From contig NZ_JAEDAO010000001.1 in the NCBI RefSeq assembly GCF_016641735.1, positions 1,178,001-1,242,000 on the forward strand: DNA of 64,000 nucleotides, written 5' to 3'. Position 1 is the stretch's first letter; every line of letters starts with the position of its first letter. Below the pieces are notes generated by a model that saw nothing but the letters and a program-made list of their open reading frames with translations, was not told the origin of the DNA and made no database searches. Position numbers and translations under genes: made by a program. This DNA is from Ramlibacter algicola. Its GTDB lineage: Bacteria; Pseudomonadota; Gammaproteobacteria; Burkholderiales; Burkholderiaceae_C. Positions 25,947-33,896 of this stretch are shown in pieces.

Positions 25947-28553
25947 CTACTTGCCTTCGTCTTCAAAACGCAAAGGAAGGGTGCGCGTGTCGACATAGGA
26001 GACATTTGGCGCGGCGTCCGTCGCCTCGGACAAGCCTCGACCGAGGTCTTCCAAGATTGACTGAAAGGTGTCGGTGCCGTCAATTCCGCCAAAAACGGCA
26101 ATGATGGGACCGAGGGCGCGACTCATCTTGAGGTATTCGTCAGCTTGGTAGTCGGGATTTTCCAAGATGGCCTCAAGCGCTCCTGGACACATGCTGCCGT
26201 AGTAGGACTCGCTCAATTCGCCAGCGGCATTTCTGATCCCTTCCGCGAATTCACCAAAGTTGTCTTGGCGTATGTGTTCCGACTGCCGCGCGATCTTCTC
26301 AGCAAGACTCTGCACAAACGCAAAAGGCGCCGCGTAGCCGAGACAGGTGTTTGCTTCCTTGCGAACGTTCGCCGCAGGGTGCTCGCTAAGACCAATCAAG
26401 ATGTGGCTTATCAGAGAAGTCCCGTCATCGTCTGAGTCGCCAAAGTCCCAATGCAAGGTTCGGAGCGCGTCCAGCACGACTTGGCCCGCGTCCTCCGCCT
26501 TGAATGGAAACTCTTCGCCGATGCCGAGAATGGCCTCAATGAGATCACTCAGTGACGAATCATGTCCGAGCACAGACGCCAGATCATTGGGTTCGTCGGA
26601 GGCCATCGCCACCAGCTTGACCGCTTCAATGCGGGCAAGATTGTCTGGATCGTTCATTGCGCTGGTCACTGCGAAGCGAAGCACTTCCCGGACTTCGACG
26701 CCCTGCGTCGACGTGTATTCGCACAATGACGACAGCAAGGTTCGCCGCACGCGAGGATCCGAGTAGATCGGAACGCCCCCGGGGAGCGCCGCCAACATCT
26801 CCACATGGGCTGGTTGCCGCAAGAACCAGGCTAAGGCGTCGCTTCCGGCGCAAGTCGCAACGGAGGCGGAGAACTCCGCCTCCATGTCGTCGTGGGCCCG
26901 CAGTTTCTCCGGCCACTCTTGCGCCATGCAGGCGATGACATAGTCCCTCTCACGCCCGTAGTAAAAGTCCACTGACAGTTGACCGTGCGCGTCCACCTCG
27001 GTCATCAACAGTGCAGACTCGAAGAAGCCGCTCGGAATCTTTTGAGCTATCGGATGCGACCATATCCGGCAGAGGGCCTCTATAGGCACTGGCGCGCCAG
27101 CGCGAATCATTTCCCTTCCGAGCTCCCGCAGGCAAAGAGGAATGTTGTATTCCTCTAAACCGACGGCGCGTCCCATCTTGCTGTCGAGGAAACGTCGGAG
27201 AAGGCTCGGCTCGTCCAATGAATCGGGTAGCTGTCCTCCCCGGTATTCCCGCATCGCGATGCCAAGCACGTAAGGATCGCGTGTCTTCTTGTGAGACTTC
27301 TTTGGAACGGTCACTCGATACGCGGACGCGTAAACCTCATATGCCCGATCGCGTTCTTCGGGGGAGTATCGGCTCACGTGAATGAGATTCCAGTCGTTCG
27401 TCCTGACGGCTGCCTCGGGGTCAAGGGCAATCAGATTTGCGCCGTGAGCGGAAATGCCAGCCTCCTCGGCAAGATAGGAAGAGTTTCCACCAGCATCTCT
27501 GAGTATTCTTGGCGCCGAGCTGTGGGTGAACGAGATCACGATCTGGACGCGATCGCCGGAAACTCGGCTGCAGTCGGCGTCGATCGCGCGCGCGAGCTGA
27601 ACGCTTGTCTCGTTCAAACCATCAATAAAGATGGTCAGCCTCTTGTTCGCTCGCTGCAAGACATTGTTCAATTTGCGCGCCAACTGGCTGTAGGTGTCCG
27701 ATGCTCCGGAAAACTCCCATTCGAAGTCGTGCGCGAGCTCGGCCAACAGTGACTTCTGCAATCCCATGGCAGGATAGAAGAGGCAAGGTTGCCCGGCGGC
27801 AAGCCGATTGAGAACGGCGTGGCAAACGACATTGGTTTTTCCAACTTGCGGATGCCCTGTCAGCAGGGTGACGCGATGGCCTTTGACGTCGAGCGCATCG
27901 GCGAGGCGAAACGCAATGTCCTCCCTCTCCACAAAGAGTTCGGGAATGAATTTTTTGTCCGAGTCGACTCCTTCGCCGAGCAACGGCTTCATGCGGAAGC
28001 GCGCCTGCGCATCGCAGAACGCCATCAGGTTCTCCGGCGAAAACGATATAAGCGCCTCGAGAGCTTCTGCCCTGAGCGAGAGTTCGTCCGGCGTGACGTA
28101 GAAAGTCCTGGAACTGCAAGCGTCGCTCAGTCGCACGTCCCGACCGAGCTCTAGCCTCGAAATGCTGTCAAAAACACGAGTGCTCTCGCCGTTGGTCAAC
28201 ACCACGTAGGGAGCGATGTTTCCTTCCGCGATGCATCTGGCATAGGAGATGCCTTGATCTCGCGCTCGGTCGTCAAGTGGCTCGCCGGGCGCCTTGACTT
28301 CAACGATCAGCAAATTGTCGCCACGATCATTGCGAACAAGGACATCAGCACGGGGAGAGTGGATCGCCTTACTTTGGTGACGAGACGTTGCTCCGCCGCT
28401 GACCCCCAAGACGGATCTGCCAAGCCGAATGCGAAATGAGAACTCGATGGACAACGCTGCAATCGGGAACCCGTGCGCAAGCAACCAAGGCACCACGACC
28501 TTCGCTCGGATGTCGTCTTCGGACCTAAGCGCTTGCATCTCCACTTCTCGCAT
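25947..28553 (-). CDS. HsdR_N-type nuclease / STAND ATPase / helical-repeat protein
   Basis: An 868-residue protein, last gene of the minus-strand ssp operon. Residues about 10-140 resemble the type I restriction R-subunit N-terminal nuclease: Asp70 (PRADVLV), then Glu85-x-Lys87 (LIVEVKAPG), then QGISYARCIAEGN. A P-loop follows (GHPQVGKT 233-240) with Walker B RLTIFIDGLNE (Asp311), giving a STAND/NACHT-like NTPase. Residues about 560-860 are helical repeats with a HEAT-like feel. The nuclease-STAND-repeat order resembles Avs-type antiviral sensors, but the protein is much shorter than typical Avs. It presumably degrades DNA after sensing a trigger; this is inference. Confidence 0.68.
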   Translation of the reverse strand: MREVEMQALRSEDDIRAKVVVPWLLAHGFPIAALSIEFSFRIRLGRSVLGVSGGATSRHQSKAIHSPRADVLVRNDRGDNLLIVEVKAPGEPLDDRARDQGISYARCIAEGNIAPYVVLTNGESTRVFDSISRLELGRDVRLSDACSSRTFYVTPDELSLRAEALEALISFSPENLMAFCDAQARFRMKPLLGEGVDSDKKFIPELFVEREDIAFRLADALDVKGHRVTLLTGHPQVGKTNVVCHAVLNRLAAGQPCLFYPAMGLQKSLLAELAHDFEWEFSGASDTYSQLARKLNNVLQRANKRLTIFIDGLNETSVQLARAIDADCSRVSGDRVQIVISFTHSSAPRILRDAGGNSSYLAEEAGISAHGANLIALDPEAAVRTNDWNLIHVSRYSPEERDRAYEVYASAYRVTVPKKSHKKTRDPYVLGIAMREYRGGQLPDSLDEPSLLRRFLDSKMGRAVGLEEYNIPLCLRELGREMIRAGAPVPIEALCRIWSHPIAQKIPSGFFESALLMTEVDAHGQLSVDFYYGRERDYVIACMAQEWPEKLRAHDDMEAEFSASVATCAGSDALAWFLRQPAHVEMLAALPGGVPIYSDPRVRRTLLSSLCEYTSTQGVEVREVLRFAVTSAMNDPDNLARIEAVKLVAMASDEPNDLASVLGHDSSLSDLIEAILGIGEEFPFKAEDAGQVVLDALRTLHWDFGDSDDDGTSLISHILIGLSEHPAANVRKEANTCLGYAAPFAFVQSLAEKIARQSEHIRQDNFGEFAEGIRNAAGELSESYYGSMCPGALEAILENPDYQADEYLKMSRALGPIIAVFGGIDGTDTFQSILEDLGRGLSEATDAAPNVSYVDTRTLPLRFEDEGK

Positions 28554-28576
28554 GGATCGAATGAAGCTCCACCGGT

Positions 28577-30625
28577 CTACGCTGCCGCCGGCGGCGCCCC
28601 TTGATTGCCCGCGGCCCTGCCGTCCGCACCTTGCCCAGGGGCGTCTACTTCGGCAGGAGGCGCAGCATCGCCTGGGCCATCGTATGCGATGAGCACAAGA
28701 CCCGAATGAATCAGGTCCTTGCCCGCGATCGTGAGCGACTCGATCTGCTTCTTGTTTCGTGCGATCAATCCCTGCGTGACGGCGCCGCTGGATTTGAATT
28801 CGATAAAGTTCTCAGCACCAAAATTTGGGACAACAAGGCCCTGCTCCAGCGTCTCATACAGGACGCTAGACTTCTGAATGGTCTTTAGGATGTCTCGGGA
28901 CCGCTCATGCACCGCATCAGCAGCGACCTGGTCGATCGCGCGGCAAATGTCTTCGCACGCGCGCTCGGTGAGGATCAGTCTCTCCTGAGCCTTCTCGCCA
29001 TCGGAGGTCCTGCCGATGAAGCAAACCGCGCCGTCTGCGAGAGATCCCACATTCAGGTCGACGAGCTTCTTGTCGGTGCCGACAGTGAAGGCGTGAATCC
29101 TCACCGCTCGCGTCGCCGGCATGGGTGCCGCCAACCCAACGCGTCCCATCGACGACAGAAGCTTCTGCTGAATTTCCAGCGCGTGCAGGTCGCGCAACCG
29201 TCCAACCTTCTCAAAAGTCGGCTGGGCGGAAGTCAGAAGGTCGTTCAGTTCAGCATGCGTGAGCATCAGAACGTGCTTCACGTCCCACTTGATGCTACGC
29301 CGGATTCCGTCGCCCAAGTCGAACACGGGTGTCTTCGCGCCATCAATCTTGGCGCTCCAAGCTTCCGGCTTCAAAACAAGCAGCTCGCCGACAAGCAGCA
29401 GAACGCGCTTCAACTGATTGCGCTGCAAGTCGCACGCGGGGCTCAGGACCGCCATCACCATGTCGCCCTGAATCTCAGGCAAGGCGATGGGTATGGCGCC
29501 TTCCGGCGCAACCGGAGCCTGGGCCACCGCGGGCGCAGGCGGCTTGCGTCGGAGCACGTCGCCAAAGGAAACGCAGGAATCGATGGCGCCCGGAAGCTTC
29601 AATCGAGCGCGATTGTGAAAGAGGGAGTGCTCGACGAACTCCAAAAGGTCGCTCGCGCCTGGGACGAGTGGAGCGGGAACCTTGGAGACGTCCAGCTTGT
29701 TCAATGCGAGCGCGGTATCAATAATGCTCGCGTTGGCCTCGATCTCGTGTTGGAGGACTTTGTCGAGAACATCGACCAAGTAGCTGCCCATCGGCTCGCC
29801 TTCAGCGGAGAGCAGCAAGTGTTGGATCTGCGCGAGGTCGGACAAGCCGAGCTTTCGAATGAGCTTCGTAGTCCGGTTTCTCGCCGCGTCGAGCCCGTCC
29901 TCCCAGGCGCAAACAAACTCTGAAAGGCGGAGAGAGTTTTGATAGTGCGTCGCCAAGCGCCCGAGAACTCTCTGGACTACACCATTCAGTTGGATGTCCG
30001 CCTTCCGCAGAATCCGGAATGTGCTCTCGAAGAGCTTGGTCCTGTCACGGAATTCCGCGCGCTTCTCTTCCAGCCGTGAACTTCGGGACATGAGAACCAC
30101 AAGCGGGGGGCTTGTCCTGCGTTCGGCGATTGCGCTCGTAAGGCCCTCGATTGAAACCTTTATGTCTTCCGGGCGCTGGGCGGAGCAGAGGTAAAGGTCC
30201 ATGAAGATGATGTCGGCGTCAGCGACCGCTGCTCCAAATTCACGCCCAACTTCTTTGCATGCCAGGCCAGAAGCCTCCAGTAGCCCTCTCAGAGCGCGGA
30301 GATGCGCAACGTCGGCCTGCATGTCTGCGACATAACGGGCGAAGAGCGCCTCGCAGCGCCCTGGGGCAATCGTTGCCTTGTTGGCCCAAAGGCAAGCCAC
30401 AAAACCGTCGGACTTCTGGAGATCTTCCGCTTCGGATTCCGCGAATGCGGGAAAGACGGCGTTCAGCGCCGTTTCGTCGGCGTCGCTGAGATCGTCGAAG
30501 AATTGCGTCCATTGCTCGCCGTCGATAGAGAGGTCGTCGGCGCGAGGAACCTCGTCGAATGCATCGTCGACGATCAGCGCGCGCGAAACCTTGCCCGCCA
30601 CAAGAATTTCCGTGAGTTCGGCCAT
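28577..30625 (-). CDS. Receiver-like partner protein with insertion and long C-terminal extension
   Basis: A 682-residue protein whose start overlaps the stop of the GHKL gene by one base (TAATG). The N-terminus has a response-regulator receiver layout: RALIVDD (Asp20-Asp21), DIIFMDLYL (Asp143, phosphoacceptor position), VVLMSRSS (Ser180) and RILRKAD (Lys208). The gap from the acidic pair to the acceptor is about 120 residues instead of about 40, an 80-residue insertion. The remaining 470 residues show no DNA-binding output domain; a VLSPACDLQRNQLKRVLLLV block near residue 390-410 is notable, and the tail is Pro/Ala-rich. It is probably the phospho-partner of the upstream kinase-like protein. 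Confidence 0.6.
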   Translation of the reverse strand: MAELTEILVAGKVSRALIVDDAFDEVPRADDLSIDGEQWTQFFDDLSDADETALNAVFPAFAESEAEDLQKSDGFVACLWANKATIAPGRCEALFARYVADMQADVAHLRALRGLLEASGLACKEVGREFGAAVADADIIFMDLYLCSAQRPEDIKVSIEGLTSAIAERRTSPPLVVLMSRSSRLEEKRAEFRDRTKLFESTFRILRKADIQLNGVVQRVLGRLATHYQNSLRLSEFVCAWEDGLDAARNRTTKLIRKLGLSDLAQIQHLLLSAEGEPMGSYLVDVLDKVLQHEIEANASIIDTALALNKLDVSKVPAPLVPGASDLLEFVEHSLFHNRARLKLPGAIDSCVSFGDVLRRKPPAPAVAQAPVAPEGAIPIALPEIQGDMVMAVLSPACDLQRNQLKRVLLLVGELLVLKPEAWSAKIDGAKTPVFDLGDGIRRSIKWDVKHVLMLTHAELNDLLTSAQPTFEKVGRLRDLHALEIQQKLLSSMGRVGLAAPMPATRAVRIHAFTVGTDKKLVDLNVGSLADGAVCFIGRTSDGEKAQERLILTERACEDICRAIDQVAADAVHERSRDILKTIQKSSVLYETLEQGLVVPNFGAENFIEFKSSGAVTQGLIARNKKQIESLTIAGKDLIHSGLVLIAYDGPGDAAPPAEVDAPGQGADGRAAGNQGAPPAAA

Positions 30626-32985
30626 TACTTCGTCGTGTTCAATGGCAACTCAAGCGTAAAGCGATTGAGTCGACCGTTTGGATTGCCGGGGTTGGCGTCT
30701 AGAGTAAGCGCCCCGCCCATGTAGTTGGCGCACTCGCGCGCAATGAAGAGTCCGAGGCCGCGGCGCTTCGACTTCTCTTTGAGCGAAAAGAAGGATCGGA
30801 AAACGCGCTCTCGATTTTCTTGGGCGATGCCGGGGCCGTTGTCCTCGAAAACGATAGTCGGAGGCGAGGGCAACAGCGCGATGGAAATCGTGGACTTCTT
30901 CCCGGCTTGCTTTCCCGCGCCCACATCAAGCCAATACTTGGAATTCGAGATCAAATTCTCGAGAATTTGAACAACCATGCCCTTGACCGTTCTCACATTG
31001 ACAGCATCGTCAGGCGCGGAAAGTTTGACTGATATCCTGTGCCGCTCGAACTGCGCCTGGTGAGCTTCCAAGGTGTTCACGACCAGTTCGCGAAGGTCGA
31101 ACGTTTCCACGCGCTGCCGCCCAGAAACGCTGAGAGGATCGAGCACTCTGATTCTCTTCCCGAGGCTTTTCATCTGCGCTCGCAGGGAATCCAGTTTGGC
31201 CTTCACGTCCTCGGGGACGTTCTTCGCTCGTAAGGCCTCGAGGTTCTCCAAAGCGTTCTCCGAGGCTCGCGCAAGTTCGTGCGCCACCACTTCAACCATG
31301 AGGCCGACGCCGGCCATCTCGATCATCTGGCGGCTCTCCTGCTCCACTTCCTCGATGCGTTGACGGGCGCGCTCCGCAAACTCGGAGAATTCGAAAAGCG
31401 TCTGTTGCAGCTCTTCGACAGAGGGATCGCCTTTGGGAGCGAGCTGTCGAAGCTTCGAAAGAGCGCCTCTCGCGCGAGCATCCAAACTAGCAACCTCGGT
31501 CTTGGCGTCGCTGAGATCGACCTTCTGCCCTTTGTATTGCCTTTCGACGTTCTTCATCGACTTGAAGAGCAAGTCTTGAATCACGTATTGCATGACGCCC
31601 AGGAACACCTGCTGCTCGGGCGTTTCGCGCAGTCCTTCGCGATTGGTCTGATCGACCAGGGCGGCATTGGCAACGCGCGAGATTTCCACCTTGCCGACAA
31701 ACTGCGCTTTGTTGAGCGTGTAGCCGGTCCGGGCCAGCGCTTTGCGGTCCAAGGCGAGCCAGTCGTCTTCGTCTTCTCCATAAGGGAAGACGCGGAAACC
31801 ATCTCGATACAACAAGATCCCAGACCAGCGCTGCTGCTGTTCTCGGACCGCACGCAGATCCCCGATTCCGTCCATGGAGGTGAGAAGGCGTCGGTTATAC
31901 CAATGGACCTGAAAAGCGAACGGGCCGAGCGAGGCGAGAGCGCTTTCAGGGATTTCCCGCGACGTGCCAATCACAGCCGATTCGAGGTCTTCGGCCGAAA
32001 CGACATAGCTGTCGGACTCGACTGGATGAGGGAATCCAAGGTTCCTTATCGTTATCTCGCAGGCAAGCTGGGGCCTCCCGTCCACCAGCGTGTATGCGCC
32101 TTCGGCGGAAACGTGCGCGCCTTGGATGAGCGCCTTCTGCATCCATGGAATGGTCACGCGCTCTCCATTCCAATGGAGAGCGATTCGCGGGCGCTTCTTG
32201 GGATCGACAAATGGGTCCGTCAAGCGTGAGAAGTCGTAGTCGGCCATCCGCTTGACGCGTTCGGCAGTCCAGTCCTCGGCCAGCTTTCCGATGATGATTC
32301 GCGTCCCAGACCAGCCCGGGGGCTCGACGACATCGCCGCGCTCGGGGCGGATATCGATGTCGGCCAGCATCGCGTCGATTCGCGCGAAGTCCGACCAATC
32401 GATGTCGAGAGTGTGGAGGTGGCTGTCGCCCGCCTTGGCCGTCTCGACTCGGAGAGAGTCTCCGAGCCGCATGGCCGAAAGGCGCCCGATCCCTTTCTCC
32501 CCAAGGAAGGGCGTCTTCGACTCGCCGGCTCGAAGTGCCTTGTCGACCTCGCGTTTTCGCGATGCCGTGCCGATGACCAAGAAATTGTTGTTCAAATCGG
32601 CGGCGGACATGCCCGAGCCGGTGTCGCTGACCACGATGTGGCTCATCTCATAAATGCGATCAAGCGCGTCCGCGAGCTCTTCGCCGCTGGCGGGTTCGTG
32701 AAGCAACGCCTTGGCCAGGTCAAGCGCTTCAATGGGCGCGTCGACATTCAGGGAATTCAAGGCCTGCGCGGCGATTTCACTCGGCGACGAGGGCTTGGCA
32801 AGGGCTTTGCGTCGAAGATCAAGGTATGAGTTGCGGCGGATGACAATGTTGAAGCGGATGTCGACTCCGTCCTTGGTTCCCGCATCGAATCCGTTTTTGA
32901 TCAGCTCGTAGAAGGCGATGATGTCCGAACTGATAAGTTCGGATCCGAGCTCCAGGATCGTGCGCGCGGTGACCTTAAACGACAT
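30625..32985 (-). CDS. Tandem GHKL ATPase: MutL/MORC-like plus histidine-kinase module
   Basis: A 786-residue protein with two Bergerat-fold ATPase modules. The first is MutL/Hsp90/MORC-like: N box ELIKNGFDA (27-35), DTGSGM (121-126), GEKGIGRLS (162-170), then an S5-like region. After a coiled coil (about 470-560) comes a histidine-kinase module: H box VAHELAR with His570, N box ILENLISNS (675-682), EDNGPGI (714-720) and GLGL (743-746). No membrane segment is present, so it is cytoplasmic. It follows sspD by 65 bp and is coupled to the receiver-like gene. MORC-like (paraMORC) ATPases are known from restriction systems; the fusion here suggests a DNA-structure sensor that signals. Confidence 0.72.
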   Translation of the reverse strand: MSFKVTARTILELGSELISSDIIAFYELIKNGFDAGTKDGVDIRFNIVIRRNSYLDLRRKALAKPSSPSEIAAQALNSLNVDAPIEALDLAKALLHEPASGEELADALDRIYEMSHIVVSDTGSGMSAADLNNNFLVIGTASRKREVDKALRAGESKTPFLGEKGIGRLSAMRLGDSLRVETAKAGDSHLHTLDIDWSDFARIDAMLADIDIRPERGDVVEPPGWSGTRIIIGKLAEDWTAERVKRMADYDFSRLTDPFVDPKKRPRIALHWNGERVTIPWMQKALIQGAHVSAEGAYTLVDGRPQLACEITIRNLGFPHPVESDSYVVSAEDLESAVIGTSREIPESALASLGPFAFQVHWYNRRLLTSMDGIGDLRAVREQQQRWSGILLYRDGFRVFPYGEDEDDWLALDRKALARTGYTLNKAQFVGKVEISRVANAALVDQTNREGLRETPEQQVFLGVMQYVIQDLLFKSMKNVERQYKGQKVDLSDAKTEVASLDARARGALSKLRQLAPKGDPSVEELQQTLFEFSEFAERARQRIEEVEQESRQMIEMAGVGLMVEVVAHELARASENALENLEALRAKNVPEDVKAKLDSLRAQMKSLGKRIRVLDPLSVSGRQRVETFDLRELVVNTLEAHQAQFERHRISVKLSAPDDAVNVRTVKGMVVQILENLISNSKYWLDVGAGKQAGKKSTISIALLPSPPTIVFEDNGPGIAQENRERVFRSFFSLKEKSKRRGLGLFIARECANYMGGALTLDANPGNPNGRLNRFTLELPLNTTK

Positions 32986-33050
32986 GGACGTTCTCCGGCT
33001 CTAGGTCGCTGAGGTCGAAGGCGCGCATCTCTGGGATCCGATCTCGAGGG

Positions 33051-33896
33051 CTACTTGTGACACACGACGCAAGCTCCGCCGCCTTCGTCCTCGCCAAAGA
33101 GTTCGTCGAGGTCTTCGCACCGCTGCAGCTCCGCGGGGCGCAGCGGATTCACGGGTCGGCGCGCCAATTCGCGTTGCCTGCGGCGATCGTAGTCCGCAAC
33201 GATCTGAATGACTCGCGCTGGCTTTTCGAGTTCGTCGAGCGGCTCCCCCTTGGACCAAGTAAACGGTGAGCCATGCTCGATGGCGTTCTTTTCGTAGCTC
33301 TTGGCCTCCTCGAAAGCCTCGGGATGGCGTTCCTTCAACCGCACCCACTCGATCTTCTGTTGGAAGAAGCAGAACGTGCACCCGCTGCGCGAGCGCCAGT
33401 CGTAGTACTTCGGCAGGCCGACGCCAGACGATTCCAGGATGTCATGCACCCCCTTCTTGTCGATCCCTGCCTCGCGGAAGGGCAGGCTCACCGTCAGGTT
33501 CGGATGCTTGGCGCTGTAGCCCTCACGGTAGTCCTCGTCCGAGCGGATGGCCACGTAGGTCGTCACCTTGTCGCCCGCGGCGAGCATCGGCTTGATCCAC
33601 TGCTCGAATGGGGCGAGCTTCAACTGTTTGGTACACCAGCGCGTCTGCGGCGAGGGCAGGAAATGGTTGTATTCGCGCAGCCAGAAGTCAAAGTCACGGC
33701 GCGGATTGAGCCTCGCGATCGGCTTGCCAAGGAAGCCTTCGAGCCGGCCCAGAAACTCGTAGACCTCCGGCAGCTCCTTACCGGTGTCCGTGAAAAAGTA
33801 GTCGACGTCCAGCTCCGGCCGATGCTGCCGTACGTAGACGGCCAGAGCCGCGCTATCGCGTCCTCCGGAGATTCCGAGCACATGCTTCTCAGCCAT
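33051..33896 (-). CDS. sspD: SspD, PAPS-reductase-like ATP pyrophosphatase of DNA phosphorothioation
   Basis: A 281-residue adenine nucleotide alpha-hydrolase-like protein. The PP-loop SGGRDS is at residues 10-15. Cys88 (RWCTKQLK), Cys173 and Cys176 (SGCTFCFF) are placed as in sulfur-transfer PAPS reductases and DndC, and a C-terminal CVVC pair lies at 276-279. SspD adenylates the DNA backbone or passes sulfur during single-strand phosphorothioation, working with the SspB nickase. Its start overlaps sspC by 8 bp. The upstream DUF4007 gene and ATPase gene make SspD more likely than a metabolic CysH. Confidence 0.82.
   Translation of the reverse strand: MAEKHVLGISGGRDSAALAVYVRQHRPELDVDYFFTDTGKELPEVYEFLGRLEGFLGKPIARLNPRRDFDFWLREYNHFLPSPQTRWCTKQLKLAPFEQWIKPMLAAGDKVTTYVAIRSDEDYREGYSAKHPNLTVSLPFREAGIDKKGVHDILESSGVGLPKYYDWRSRSGCTFCFFQQKIEWVRLKERHPEAFEEAKSYEKNAIEHGSPFTWSKGEPLDELEKPARVIQIVADYDRRRQRELARRPVNPLRPAELQRCEDLDELFGEDEGGGACVVCHK

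Noticed and set aside
33051..33896. Metabolic CysH/CysD (sulfate assimilation) call for the PP-loop gene
   Set aside because: Overlap with a large ATPase gene and a DUF4007 gene, and the SGCTFC motif, point to DNA phosphorothioation instead.
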